Assembly: GCA_963835955.1 (NCBI GenBank)
Contig: CAWIHZ010000012.1
Location: 62,001-126,000 of the forward strand
Direction: 5' to 3'
DNA from: Roseiarcus sp963835955
GTDB taxonomy: Bacteria > Pseudomonadota > Alphaproteobacteria > Rhizobiales > Beijerinckiaceae
Length of the DNA stretch: 64,000 nucleotides
Both the position numbers and the translations under genes were made by a program. Below are positions 1-9,273 of the stretch, one piece after another. The number at the start of each line of letters is the position of its first letter. Positions within the stretch are counted from its first letter, which is position 1. Under the pieces are notes generated by a model. It ran no database searches. It saw only the letters and a list, made by a program, of their open reading frames with translations, and was not told the DNA's origin.

Positions 1-1072
1 CGCGGCCGGTCAGGAGCGCGATCTTAAGACCCGCTTTTTCGGCCAGCGGCGCCATGCGCTCATAGTGCTGGCGGGCGAGGATTTCGGTCGGCGCCATCAT
101 CGCCGCCTGCCGACCCGCTTCGACCACGTCGGCCATCGCGATCAGCGCGACCACGGTCTTGCCCGAGCCGACATCGCCCTGCAGCAACCGGATCATGCGC
201 TTGCCGGCGGCGAGATCGGCGCGGATCTCCCCGACCGCCTGGCGCTGGGCTGACGTCAGCGAAAACGGCAGCGCGGCCTCGAGTCGTCGGCCTATGGTCC
301 CGGCGGCGACATGGGCGCGACCGGCGATCGCGCGCATCCGCGCCCGCATCGCCAGCAGCGCCAGCTGGTTGGCCAGCAGCTCGTCATAGGCGAGACGGGT
401 CGCGGCCGGCCCGGCGGGATCGATGTCTTCCGGCGCGCTCGGGCGGTGCATCGCCCTCAGCGCTTCGGCGAAGCCCGGCAGCTTGAGCTTGCTTAGGGTC
501 TCCGCGCCGACCCATTCCGGCAGAAGCGGCAGCCGTTTCATCGCGCCCTCGGCCGCGCGCGCGACCGTGCGCAAATAAAGCCCTTCGGTCAGTCCGTAGA
601 CCGGCTCGACCGCGGGCAGGCGGGCGAACTCCTCGGCGTTGAGCACCCGGTCGGGATGGACGATCTGGCGATAGCCGTCCCAGATCTCGAGCTTGCCGGA
701 GATCCAGCGCGTCGCCCCGACCGGCAGCCGCGAGCGCACCCATTCGTGGTTGGCGAGAAAGAATGCGAGCTCCACGTCGCCGGTGTCGTCCTCGACCAGC
801 ACCTTGAACGGCGCGCGGGAGCGCGCGTTCGGCGGCTCGCGATGCTCGGTCACCCGCGCCTCGATGGTCACGATCGCGCCCGGGACCGCGTCAGCAATCT
901 TGGGCCGCGCCCGCCGGTCGAGGGTCGCGTAAGGCAGGTGGAACAGCACGTCGACGACCCGCGCGCCCTCAGGCTTATCGAGCAGGCGGTCGATCAGCTT
1001 CGCGTTCTTCGGCCCGATCCCCGGCAGGGCGCCGGCTGGGGCGAACAGCGGATCAAGGAGGGAGGGGCGCAT
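1..1072 (-). CDS. recG: ATP-dependent DNA helicase RecG (N-terminal part, cut by window edge)
   Basis: RecG unwinds branched DNA and reverses stalled replication forks. The minus-strand frame starts at the ATG at 1072 (protein begins MRPSLLDPLF) and stays open to base 1, so only about 357 residues of a protein usually near 700 aa are present. Visible parts are the wedge region with its helix-hairpin-helix-like segment (LPGIGPKNAKL near residue 18), the OB-fold, and the start of the helicase core with Walker A (GDVGSGKT near residue 300) and MAPTEILARQH after it. The start is preceded by a purine-rich stretch only weakly resembling a ribosome site. The C-terminal helicase motifs lie outside the window. 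Confidence 0.93.
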   Translation of the reverse strand, partial: MRPSLLDPLFAPAGALPGIGPKNAKLIDRLLDKPEGARVVDVLFHLPYATLDRRARPKIADAVPGAIVTIEARVTEHREPPNARSRAPFKVLVEDDTGDVELAFFLANHEWVRSRLPVGATRWISGKLEIWDGYRQIVHPDRVLNAEEFARLPAVEPVYGLTEGLYLRTVARAAEGAMKRLPLLPEWVGAETLSKLKLPGFAEALRAMHRPSAPEDIDPAGPAATRLAYDELLANQLALLAMRARMRAIAGRAHVAAGTIGRRLEAALPFSLTSAQRQAVGEIRADLAAGKRMIRLLQGDVGSGKTVVALIAMADVVEAGRQAAMMAPTEILARQHYERMAPLAEKAGLKIALLTGR

Positions 1073-1111
1073 GGGGACACTTATAGCAAGAGTGCCGAGC
1101 GGTCACGCGAG

Positions 1112-1207
1112 CGCGTCAGCGCGAGGAGCGAGGCGAAGAGCAATCCAGGGTATCGAAGGGCTGCAACGGAGGTCGTTGGATTGCTTCGCGTCGCTCGCAG
1201 TGACGCG
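1112..1207. repeat. Imperfect long inverted repeat (dispersed-type intergenic palindrome)
   Basis: The arm at 1112-1147 is largely complementary to 1177-1207, both carrying the core AGCAATCC / GGATTGCT flanked by GCG-rich sequence. It lies just upstream of recG in non-coding DNA. Its form resembles the short palindromic intergenic repeats that are multicopy in many Hyphomicrobiales genomes, but copy number cannot be judged here. Confidence 0.5.
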
Positions 1208-2068
1208 CGGTGGTACGGCGGCTTATTACAGCGACACTTGCAGTTTTCCCCTACTTTCGTTGATTCGGACTGCGCCTCTCGGGCGAGACGCATCAATTGA
1301 GTGACGGGGTCCGTGGGCGGCTTGCCGGGCTCCGGGATGGCGGGGCAGGAGGCGGGAGGCGGCGTTTTATGAAAATCAATTTTATTCGACAATTTCTTTG
1401 AGAAAATCAGAAGTCGTGTTATGGTCTTCCTCGTCGCTGGATCGAGGCGCGCCTGGCGCGCCGAGGGCAGCGGCCGCTTTAAGGCCTCACGCGGGCGGGT
1501 TGACACGCTGAACAACGGCAAGGGACGCGAAGTCTTAAGCTCTCGGCATGGTTTTGGGGCTGGCGCCTCGTTTGCTCGGATTCGAAACCGGAATCGGTTC
1601 CGAGCGGACGCCCATGCCGAAACGTCTTAAGCAAAGCCCAGTCCGGCTCCCGGTCCTTAATCCTTAGTCTTTAGGGATGATCGATCCGGGGGCGAAGCGC
1701 AGCTCACGGGTCTCGCTTAAGGGCAAGCGGTCGACGAATCGGCGCCGAATGGCGCCGCAAGCGATTGAAAAGACGCAATCCGCGGCTGAAAATGGCGCCA
1801 GCCCCTTAGCGGAACTTAAAACAACGGTTCCGGGAGCCTCGGGAGAACAAAGCGACGACGAAGGGACGCCAGAGTTGCAGAATTTGGCGCCCAAGCGATT
1901 GAAGACATTGGATCGCTTACAAAAGCGCCGGTCTTTTCGAGCGCCGCAGTCGCCGGGGACGTTTGCTTAATCTCCTTTCTCCCGACTGAGGGCTTCATCA
2001 CCGCGTCCCTAAACGGCGCGGTTCAGGACTTCGTGAACGTCAGCGTGCAGGCGCGGCGCTGGTTGCGT
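1208..2068. other. Gene-poor stretch, no supported gene
   Basis: About 860 bases with open frames in several directions, none of which has a convincing protein composition, ribosome site or recognisable domain. It contains CTTAAG-rich segments around 1530-1640 but no clear promoter or RNA. It runs into the thioesterase remnant that follows, so it may be decayed coding DNA. Confidence 0.4.
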
Positions 2069-2257
2069 TTGCCGAAGCCGCCGTGCGCGTCGAACTGGAC
2101 GTTGGCGGTATAGCGGGGCGCGCCGGCCGGCTCGACCGTGGTCGGCCGTTGCAGCCTCGTCCATCGCGGCCGGCGGACCCAGGTCTAGCAGACCCGGGTC
2201 GAGACCGAGGACGGCAGGCTGATCGCGCTGACGTCGCAGACCCAGATGACCCTATGA
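2069..2257 (+). pseudogene. Remnant of a PaaI/YdiI-type hotdog thioesterase (C-terminal end, two in-frame stops)
   Basis: Reading this frame gives the typical final strands of a hotdog-fold acyl-CoA thioesterase: APAGSTVVGR, then VHRGRRTQV, then QTRVETEDGRLIALTSQTQ and a terminal TGA. Two TAG codons interrupt it, at 2111-2113 (where the family usually has Tyr/Phe) and 2186-2188 (probably from Trp TGG). The N-terminal half and active-site region are not recognisable upstream. This is a family-pattern reading by eye. The opposite strand also has a short open frame here, which I regard as its shadow. Confidence 0.55.
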
Positions 2258-2466
2258 GGTTGCGCCGAGGCTTGGCGCCGTCACGGAGCACGGGCGACCG
2301 CGAGCGCCTTCTCGCCGGCAAAACGCGGCGGCGACGGTTCCCGCCGTCGCGACGGATCGGAAAGACCGGAACAATCGGCTGCGCGCGACCGTTTTAGAAA
2401 CAATCCCGATGGCGGGCGCCCTCGACTTCGACGCGTCCGTCCAACGGCTCGATTTGGAGAAGCAGA

Positions 2467-2697
2467 ATGTCCAGGACAATCGCCTCGTTCGGCTTCGTCA
2501 CCATCATCGCGCTCGCGCCTCTTGCCTTCCTCGCTGAGGCCGGGCAGACGGCGGCGGCCTCGACCTACAAGTTCGACTATGTGCCTAAGCGGTCGGACTC
2601 CTACCAGGACCGCATGAGGAAGATGAACGACTTGAGCAAGGAGCGGGCGAGGGCCTCGGCCGAATGGATGCGCCGCCATCACCGCAGCTTGTGGTGA
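2467..2697 (+). CDS. Small exported protein, hypothetical
   Basis: A 76-aa protein starting at ATG 2467, with a good ribosome site (GGAGAAG) eight bases upstream. The N-terminus has a short positive start followed by a hydrophobic stretch and an Ala-rich end (residues 1-30), which reads as a Sec signal peptide cleaved near AEA-GQ. The remaining 45 residues are highly charged and Arg/Lys-rich (QDRMRKMNDLSKERARASAEW). I do not recognise a family. It is isolated between a gene-poor stretch and galT on the other strand. Confidence 0.5.
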   Translation: MSRTIASFGFVTIIALAPLAFLAEAGQTAAASTYKFDYVPKRSDSYQDRMRKMNDLSKERARASAEWMRRHHRSLW

Positions 2698-2753
2698 CAA
2701 ACGGCAAAGACGCCGCGTCGCCGATGCCGTTCCTCCGTTGGCGGGAGAAGGAT

Positions 2754-3782
2754 TCAGTCCCCCGCCTCGCGCAGCCGCGCCGCGGCCGCCTCCGGCGTCA
2801 GGTCGCGCTGCGGCGTCCCCAGCATTTCGAAGCCGACCATGAATTTCTTCACCGTCGCCGAGCGCAACAGCGGCGGATAGAAATGGGCGTGCATCTGCCA
2901 TTCCGCGTGCACTGCGCCGTCGGTCGGCTTCTGGTGGAAGCCCATCGAATAGGGAAATGACACATTGAACAGCCGGTCGTAGCGCTTGGTCAGTTGCGAC
3001 AGCGCCGAGGCGAGCGAGGCTCTTTCGCGTGGCCTGAGCTCGTCGAGGCCGCCGATGCGCCGGCGCGGCAGGATCATCGTCTCGAACGGCCAGATCGCCC
3101 AAAATGGCGTGAGCACGCAAAAATCCTCATTGGCGAACACGATCCGCTCGCCGAGCGCGAGCTCGCGCTCGAGGTAGTCGACGAGCAGCGGCCGCCTGGC
3201 TCTGAGCAGATAATCTGTCTGCGCTCTCGTTTCCTTTTCGAGTTCGTTCGGCAAATGGCGGGTCGCCCAGATTTGCCCGTGCGGATGCGGGTTCGAGCAC
3301 CCCATGATCTCGCCGCGGTTTTCGAATATCTGCACCGAGTCCACGTCGGGACGCTGGCCGAGATTGACCGTCTCCTCGACCCAGGCGTCGACGACGCGCT
3401 CAATGTCGGCGACCGTCATGCCGGCCAGCGTGAGGTCGTGGCGGGGCGAGAAGCACAGCACGCGGCAGGCGCCGGATTCGCTATGCGCCACCAAGAGCCC
3501 GTCATCCTCGAGCGCCAGCGGCGCATCGCTTGTCAGCGCGGGAAAATCGTTGTCGAACACGAACGTGTGGGAATAATGGGGGTTGCGCGCGCCGCTGGCG
3601 CGAAGCGCGCCGGCGCAGAGATAGCAGTTCGGGTCGTGCGCGAGCGCGACGGGGGCCGCCGCGGCCTCACGTTTGCCTTGCCAGGGGCGGTCCGTGCGGT
3701 GGGGCGAAACCAGGACCCACTCGCCAGTCAGCGGATTGAGGCGACGATGAGAGGCGTCGCGAAAGACGTTTAGGTTCACCAT
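2754..3782 (-). CDS. galT: Galactose-1-phosphate uridylyltransferase
   Basis: GalT exchanges UMP between UDP-glucose and galactose-1-phosphate in the Leloir pathway. The 342-aa protein has the usual length. The active-site HPH triad, with the histidine that is uridylylated, is at residues 166-168 (NPHPHGQIW). Zn-binding candidates Cys53, Cys56 and His115 are in their expected places. The C-terminal half has the second HIT-like domain (HAEWQMHAHFYPP). It follows galK with a 20-base gap and is very likely co-transcribed with it. No galE is present in this window. Confidence 0.95.
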   Translation of the reverse strand: MVNLNVFRDASHRRLNPLTGEWVLVSPHRTDRPWQGKREAAAAPVALAHDPNCYLCAGALRASGARNPHYSHTFVFDNDFPALTSDAPLALEDDGLLVAHSESGACRVLCFSPRHDLTLAGMTVADIERVVDAWVEETVNLGQRPDVDSVQIFENRGEIMGCSNPHPHGQIWATRHLPNELEKETRAQTDYLLRARRPLLVDYLERELALGERIVFANEDFCVLTPFWAIWPFETMILPRRRIGGLDELRPRERASLASALSQLTKRYDRLFNVSFPYSMGFHQKPTDGAVHAEWQMHAHFYPPLLRSATVKKFMVGFEMLGTPQRDLTPEAAAARLREAGD

Positions 3783-3802
3783 GAGCTTCGACTGAGCCCC
3801 CT

Positions 3803-4963
3803 TCAGACCGAAACCAGCCGCGCCCCGTCGGCCGGAGAGCAGGCGAAGACCTCCGCGTCGAGGCCGGTTCCGACCCGATACCCTTCCACAAGGATCCTCG
3901 AAACCCTGTCGACCGCGGCCGCCTCGACCAGGCTGACCGTGCAGCCGCCGAAGCCGCCCCCGGTCATTCGCGATCCGTAGACGCCTTCGATCGTCTGCGC
4001 GAGATCGGCGAGGAAGTTGATCTCCTTGCAGGTGATCTCGAAATCATCGCGCATCGAGGCGTGCGACGCGTTCATCGCCCGCCCGCAAGCGGCGAAATCA
4101 CCGGCGAGAAGCGCTCGCTCGGCCTCCAGAACCCGCGCGTTCTCGGTCACGATATGGCGACAGCGGCGATAGATCAGGTCCGGCATTTCCTTGCGATGGG
4201 CCTCGAGCCGAGCGGACGTGACGTCGCGCAGCGCCTTGATCGGGCCGAGGCTGGGCTGCAACAGCCGAACGCCTTCCTCGCAAGCCTCGCGCCGGGCGTT
4301 ATATTCGCCCCCGGCGTGCTGATGGCGCACCGAGGAGTCCGCGACCAGAAGCCGCAGGTTCGGCGCGACGGCGACGTTGCGCGACTCCAGGCTCCGGCAG
4401 TCGATCAACAGCGCCGAGCCGGCAACTCCGAGGCAGGAGACGTATTGGTCCATGATGCCGCAGCGCATGCCGACGAAGTCGTTCTCGGCCCGCTGACAGA
4501 TTTTGGCGGCTTCGACCGGCTCGAACGGCAGTCCGGCCGCGGTCAGCAGCGCATGCGCCGAGCTGACCTCGATCGCCGCCGACGAGCTCAGGCCCGAACC
4601 GATCGGGATATCGGTCCACACGACGAGATCGACGCCCGGGAGGCGCCGCCCGCTTCTTTCCAACATCACTGCGACGCCGAAGACATAATCGGACCAGTCG
4701 CCGAGCGGGGCCGCGGCAGGAGCGTCGAGATCAAACTCCCGCGTCTCGTCCATGAACATCGAATAGACGCTTAAGCGCCGGTCGGGCCGCGGCGACGCCG
4801 CGGTCAGCGTCGCGAATTCGAGCGCCGCCGGCATGACAAAGCCGTCATTGTAGTCGGTATGCTCTCCGATCAGGTTGACGCGGCCTGGCGCCCGGCTGAC
4901 GGTCGGCGCGCGGCCGAAGCGATAGGCGAACTCCGTCGCCAGATCGCGTGCTTCAATGCTCAT
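3803..4963 (-). CDS. galK: Galactokinase
   Basis: GalK phosphorylates alpha-D-galactose to galactose-1-phosphate, feeding GalT encoded just downstream. The 386-aa protein has the galactokinase signature GRVNLIGEHTDYN at residues 28-39, the GHMP-kinase ATP loop PIGSGLSSSAA at 120-130, and the third GHMP motif GSRMTGGGFGGC near residue 335. Its length matches bacterial GalK. The start at 4963 gives the expected short N-terminus before the signature. murJ lies 89 bases upstream on the same strand, so the operon may begin further upstream. Confidence 0.95.
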   Translation of the reverse strand: MSIEARDLATEFAYRFGRAPTVSRAPGRVNLIGEHTDYNDGFVMPAALEFATLTAASPRPDRRLSVYSMFMDETREFDLDAPAAAPLGDWSDYVFGVAVMLERSGRRLPGVDLVVWTDIPIGSGLSSSAAIEVSSAHALLTAAGLPFEPVEAAKICQRAENDFVGMRCGIMDQYVSCLGVAGSALLIDCRSLESRNVAVAPNLRLLVADSSVRHQHAGGEYNARREACEEGVRLLQPSLGPIKALRDVTSARLEAHRKEMPDLIYRRCRHIVTENARVLEAERALLAGDFAACGRAMNASHASMRDDFEITCKEINFLADLAQTIEGVYGSRMTGGGFGGCTVSLVEAAAVDRVSRILVEGYRVGTGLDAEVFACSPADGARLVSV

Positions 4964-5052
4964 CGGCGATCCTCCCCCTTGCGAGAACAGGAGGCCTTGC
5001 GGACGCGCGCGTCAAGTCGCCGACGGCGGTTATCGGCGAGGGCCGGCGCGGC

Positions 5053-6639
5053 TTAAGGCCGGGCGGCCGGATGGCGCTTCAGCATCCGCAGCATCCGCCC
5101 GACAGAATCCGGCGGCGCCGCGTCCGTCAGCCACAGCCCAAGGCCCAGCGCCGGGAAATAGACCGCGACTCCGATCGCGGCGAGAATGAGGAGACGGGCC
5201 TCGCGGGCGAAGCGCGGCAAGCCGGAAAGCAGCGCGATCAGCGGCGCGTCGGCCAGCGCCAACGCCAGCGCCAGCGCTCCGGCGGCGCACAGGGTCGCGG
5301 CGGCGGTGGCGATGAAGCGTCTGTCGGGCGCGGTCCAGCCGCGCCGGCGCGCGAGCGCGAAGACGCCGATGACCTTGATCCAAAGGCCGGCCGCGGTGCC
5401 GAGCGCCAGGCCCGGCGCGCCGAGCGGCCGATAGAGCGCGATCTTGAGCCCGACATTGACGGCGACGCCGACCAGCGTGACTTTCATCGGCGTGGCGGTG
5501 TCGCCGCGCGACAGAAAGCTCGCCGCGACGATACGGTCGACAAACAGCGCCGGCATCCCCAGGGCGTAGGCGGCGAGCACGCTCGCGGCCCGATGCGTGG
5601 CGCCGGCGCTGAACGCGCCGCGCTCGAAGGCGGCGGCGACGACGAGATCGGGAATCAGCAGAAAGACGACCACGAACGGCGCGCCGAGCGCGAGCGTCAG
5701 CGAGGCCGCGCGGTTCTGCGCGTAAAGCGCGGCGCGCTCGTCGCCTTTGGCGACGAGGCTCGACATTTCCTTCAGCAGCACCGAGCCGACGGCGATGACG
5801 ATGACGCCGCCGGGCAATTGATAAAGCCGGTCGGCGTAGCTGATCGCCGACAGACCGCCGGTCGGCAGCAGCGAGCCGACGATCTGGTCTGCAAGCGCGC
5901 CGATCTGGTAGCTTGCGGAAATGCCGATCGCCGGCCCCAGCATCCAGAAGAAACGTCTGACCTCCGGCGTCCAGCGCGGCCAGGTTAACCGCTCCAAAAG
6001 CCCGCGCCGGCGCGCGTCCGTCATCGCGACTGCGAGTTGCGTCGCGCCCGAGGCCAAAAATCCCCAGCTCGCCATGCTGGCCACCCCCGGCGAGATCTTC
6101 GGGAACAGGCCGGCGAAGCCGAGAAAGGCGATCATGCACAGATTGGCCGCGACCGGCGCGAACGCGGGCACGCTCCAGGAATTGTTGGCGTTGAGCGTGC
6201 CCTGATGCAGGGCGAAGACCGCGATGAAGGCGATATAGGGGAACATGATCCGCGACATCGCGACCGCATGCTCGAACTTGTCGGGCTGGCTGACAAATCC
6301 GGGCGAGGTCAGCCGGACCAACAGCGGCATGTCGAGATAGACGAGCCCCAGCAGCGCGATTTGCGACAGGATGAGCAGGGTGAACACCTGGCTGGCGAAT
6401 CGCCCGGCTTCCTGCGCGCCCTTCGTCTCCAGCACGCTGGTGTAAGTCGGGAGGTAGGCGGCGTTGAACGAGCCTTCGCCGAAGATCTGGCGGAACTGAT
6501 TGGGCAGCTTGATCGCCGCGACATAGGCGTCGTTGAGCGCCCCGCCGCCGAGCAGCGCCGCCAGCGCCATGTCGCGCACGAAGCCGGTCAGGCGGGAGAC
6601 GATCGTCCAGCCGCCGACGGAGAAGATGTTGCGATACAT
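5053..6639 (-). CDS. murJ: Lipid II flippase MurJ (MviN)
   Basis: MurJ moves lipid II across the inner membrane for peptidoglycan synthesis. The 528-aa protein starts MYRNIFSVGGWTIVSRLTGF, the usual MurJ opening, with conserved GFVRDMALAALLG in the first helix pair. Repeated hydrophobic segments throughout fit the 14-helix MOP-superfamily fold. Characteristic later motifs include NQFRQIFGEGSFNAAYLP near residue 50 and RGAFSAGATH near 340. The ATG at 6639 sits downstream of a small CCGGTTTAACCGG palindrome (about 6650-6662). It precedes galK on the same strand. Confidence 0.95.
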   Translation of the reverse strand: MYRNIFSVGGWTIVSRLTGFVRDMALAALLGGGALNDAYVAAIKLPNQFRQIFGEGSFNAAYLPTYTSVLETKGAQEAGRFASQVFTLLILSQIALLGLVYLDMPLLVRLTSPGFVSQPDKFEHAVAMSRIMFPYIAFIAVFALHQGTLNANNSWSVPAFAPVAANLCMIAFLGFAGLFPKISPGVASMASWGFLASGATQLAVAMTDARRRGLLERLTWPRWTPEVRRFFWMLGPAIGISASYQIGALADQIVGSLLPTGGLSAISYADRLYQLPGGVIVIAVGSVLLKEMSSLVAKGDERAALYAQNRAASLTLALGAPFVVVFLLIPDLVVAAAFERGAFSAGATHRAASVLAAYALGMPALFVDRIVAASFLSRGDTATPMKVTLVGVAVNVGLKIALYRPLGAPGLALGTAAGLWIKVIGVFALARRRGWTAPDRRFIATAAATLCAAGALALALALADAPLIALLSGLPRFAREARLLILAAIGVAVYFPALGLGLWLTDAAPPDSVGRMLRMLKRHPAARP

Positions 6640-6825
6640 AACCGCCGGTTTAACCGGATTCGGTAAACGGCGGCAAAAGCCGCAATCGCGGGCCTATCCC
6701 CATCTCGGCGCCCTGGACGCGCGCGCCCGGCAACCGCGCCATGATCGCGGGCGGCGGGAATTTCATCGGACATCCTTTCCGACGCCTTCCCGAGAGGAAG
6801 GCGAAACGCGCGACTGATCGGCTCA

Positions 6826-7968
6826 TCAAGCGAGCGCCCGATCGAGATCGCGCCACAGGTCCTCGACGTCTTCGATTCCCCCGGAGAGACGCAGCAGGTC
6901 GGGCGGGCATGTCGAGTCCGGTCCCTCGATCGAGGCCCGGTGCTCGATCAGCAACTCGACGCCGCCGAGCGAGGTCGCCCGCTTCCATACCTTCACCCGC
7001 GCCGCCGCCGCGATCGCAGCTTCGGCCCCGCCGCGGACGCGAACCGACAGCATGCCCCCGAACCCGCCCTGCATCTGCCGGCGCGCGACCTCGTGGCCGG
7101 GATGATGCGGCAGCCCCGGATAGAGCACGGCGAAGATGGAAGCGTGGTTGGAAAGGCGGTTCGCAAGCTCCATCGCGTTGGCCGCGCAAGCCCGCACCCT
7201 GAGGTCGAGGGTTCTCAAGCCGCGCGTCAGCAGAAACGCTTCAAACGGGTGCAGGATCAGCCCGTGCGCCTGGCGGATCTGTCGCGCGCGTGAGGCAAGC
7301 GCATCGTCGCGCGCGAAGCCGAGCGCGCCCGCCAGCACGTCGGAATGGCCGTTGAGATATTTGGTCGCCGAATGCATCACGACGTCTGCGCCGAGCGCGA
7401 GCGGCCGGGTGAAAACCGGGGTCGCGCAGGTGGAGTCGACCGCCAGAGCCGCGCCCGCCGCACGGGCGATTCGCGCCGCGGCCTCGATATCGCTGACGCC
7501 CCATAGCGGGTTGCTCGGCGTCTCCAGCCAGACGAGCTTCGTCGCTCCGGGCTTCACCGCCCGATCGAGCGCGCGCGGATCCTCGGCGTCGCAGAAGTCG
7601 ACGCGCAATCCGAAGGCCGGCGCCTGGCCGGCGAGCCAGGCGCGCAAGGCCCAGTACATCGCCTGCGACGCGACGACATGCGACCCCGCGCCCAGGGACA
7701 GAAAGAGCGCAATCGCGGCCGACATGCCCGAGCCGAAGAGAAGCGTCGCGGACGCGCCTTCGAGCGCGCCGATCACCGCCTCCGCCTCGCGCACGGTCTC
7801 GTTGTCGGGGCGGCCGTAGATGTTGCCGCTGCGATAGAGATTGTCGGGGTCGCGGATGAAGGTCGAGGAAATATGGATCGGGGGCACGAGCGCGCGGGTC
7901 TGCTCGTCGATTCGGCCGAGCGCCTGGGCCGCGAGGGTGCGCGGGCTCAGTTCCGGCCGCTCGCTCAC
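6826..7968 (-). CDS. PLP-dependent Cys/Met metabolism enzyme (cystathionine lyase/synthase family)
   Basis: A 380-aa fold-type I PLP enzyme of the Cys/Met metabolism family, which includes cystathionine beta-lyase, gamma-synthase and related gamma-lyases. The PLP lysine is in SATKYLNGHSD (near residue 200), preceded by AVDSTCATPV where the aspartate contacts the cofactor. The phosphate-binding region is FGSGMSAAIALF near residue 78, and YGRPDN near 51 matches the family tyrosine-arginine motif. Its ATG overlaps the stop of the upstream FAD monooxygenase by four bases (ATGA), so the pair is translationally coupled. The exact substrate cannot be decided from sequence alone. Confidence 0.85.
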   Translation of the reverse strand: MSERPELSPRTLAAQALGRIDEQTRALVPPIHISSTFIRDPDNLYRSGNIYGRPDNETVREAEAVIGALEGASATLLFGSGMSAAIALFLSLGAGSHVVASQAMYWALRAWLAGQAPAFGLRVDFCDAEDPRALDRAVKPGATKLVWLETPSNPLWGVSDIEAAARIARAAGAALAVDSTCATPVFTRPLALGADVVMHSATKYLNGHSDVLAGALGFARDDALASRARQIRQAHGLILHPFEAFLLTRGLRTLDLRVRACAANAMELANRLSNHASIFAVLYPGLPHHPGHEVARRQMQGGFGGMLSVRVRGGAEAAIAAAARVKVWKRATSLGGVELLIEHRASIEGPDSTCPPDLLRLSGGIEDVEDLWRDLDRALA

Positions 7969-9197
7969 AAGGCGAGACCCCGAAGCAGCCGTGGAGCGCC
8001 GCCTCCCGCCCCCGTCGCCTCCGCGATCAGCATCTCCTTGAGCGCGGGCGCGCGATCGACGATCCGAAGGCCGAGATCGCGGACCAAACGCAAGGGCGCG
8101 ATGTCATTGGAGAACAATCGATTGAGCGCGTCCATGCCAAGACCGCTGGCGGCGACGTCGAAGCGCCGGAGGCGCTGGTAGGAGGCGAGCGCCTGGGAAG
8201 AGCCCGGATCGAGCCCGAGTCGCATTTCTCCGACGATCGTCTCGGCCAGCGCCGCGACGTCGCGCAGGCCCAGATTGAGCCCCTGGCCCGCAATCGGGTG
8301 AACGACATGCGCCGCGTCGCCGATCAGCGCCAGCCGCTCGGCAACGAAGCGCCGCGCGATCTGGAAGCGGAACGGGAACGCTTCGAGCCGCGAGGCGAGA
8401 CAGATTGCGCCGAGTTTTGGGGTGAAGCGGAACTCGAGTTGGCGCACGACGTCGTCCGCATCGAGCGCAAGAAGCGCGCGGGCGTCGGCGCGCTTTTCGT
8501 TCCAGACGATGCTCGACCGGCGTCCGGGCAGCGGCAGGATGGCGAAGGGGCCAGCCGGCAGGAAATGCTGCTCCGCGCGGCCCTTATGATCGCGCTCATG
8601 CGCGATCGTGGCGACGATGCCGGACTGGTCGTAGTCCCAGCCGTAGGTCGGAATCTCGGCGAGCGCGCGCAGTTTTGAGCGCGCCCCGTCCGCGGCGACG
8701 GCGAGCCGGGCGCGAATATTTCGGCTGTCGGAGAGCGATACCTCGGCGACGCGCTTGCCGGGGCGCCAACGTGCGACCGAGGTCGCGATCCGCGTGACGC
8801 CGAGGCGGTCTGAAAGCGCCGACAGGGCCGAAACGACGTCGTCGTTGAACGCCATGTGAGCGAGCGGACCGCCTTTGGCCGCCTCGAAATGAAGATGCGG
8901 CAGACGCACCGCGTCGCGCGCGCGCCCGTCCATGATCGCCATCGACAAGATGGCTTGGGTCTTGGGCGCCAGCTCCTCCCAGGCCCCGACGCGCTCAAGA
9001 AGCCGCCGCGGCCCCTCGGCGATCGCGACCGTGCGCAACGGCGGATGCGCGGGGTCGGGTAGGGGAGAGGGCGCCGGATCGACGAGCGCGATCGACAGGC
9101 CGGCTCCGAGCGCCTGCTTTAGCGCGGCGGCGAGCGCAAGACCAGAGACGCCAGCGCCGGCGACGACGACGTCGAAAATGGATGCGAACTCGGTCAC
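7965..9197 (-). CDS. FAD-dependent UbiH/UbiF/COQ6-family hydroxylase
   Basis: A 410-aa flavoprotein monooxygenase of the family that hydroxylates the ubiquinone ring. The N-terminal FAD Rossmann motif is VVVAGAGVSGLALA (residues 10-23). A mid-protein DG motif is at AADGARSKLR (near 168). The family signature GDAAHVVHPIAGQGLNLGLRD is near residue 300, marking UbiH/UbiF/VisC/COQ6 rather than other aromatic hydroxylases. Which ring position it hydroxylates is undetermined. It overlaps by four bases the PLP enzyme downstream, an unusual pairing without an obvious shared pathway. Confidence 0.88.
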   Translation of the reverse strand: MTEFASIFDVVVAGAGVSGLALAAALKQALGAGLSIALVDPAPSPLPDPAHPPLRTVAIAEGPRRLLERVGAWEELAPKTQAILSMAIMDGRARDAVRLPHLHFEAAKGGPLAHMAFNDDVVSALSALSDRLGVTRIATSVARWRPGKRVAEVSLSDSRNIRARLAVAADGARSKLRALAEIPTYGWDYDQSGIVATIAHERDHKGRAEQHFLPAGPFAILPLPGRRSSIVWNEKRADARALLALDADDVVRQLEFRFTPKLGAICLASRLEAFPFRFQIARRFVAERLALIGDAAHVVHPIAGQGLNLGLRDVAALAETIVGEMRLGLDPGSSQALASYQRLRRFDVAASGLGMDALNRLFSNDIAPLRLVRDLGLRIVDRAPALKEMLIAEATGAGGGAPRLLRGLAL

Positions 9198-9273
9198 GCG
9201 CGCCCTCTCTCAGCAGCGCATTTTCGGACGTTTGCCGGCCGTGCGCAATCGCCGCGCGCGGTCGTTTTACCTC

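Noticed and set aside
1081..1521. 146-codon minus-strand frame upstream of recG
   Set aside because: Contains the intergenic palindrome, lacks a ribosome site and has no plausible domain.
2023..2184. Minus-strand 53-codon frame ending in TLTFTKS
   Set aside because: It overlaps the legible thioesterase remnant on the plus strand and resembles nothing; treated as the shadow.
4948..5988. A 346-codon plus-strand frame
   Set aside because: Antisense to murJ; composition is low-complexity Arg/Asp/Gln.
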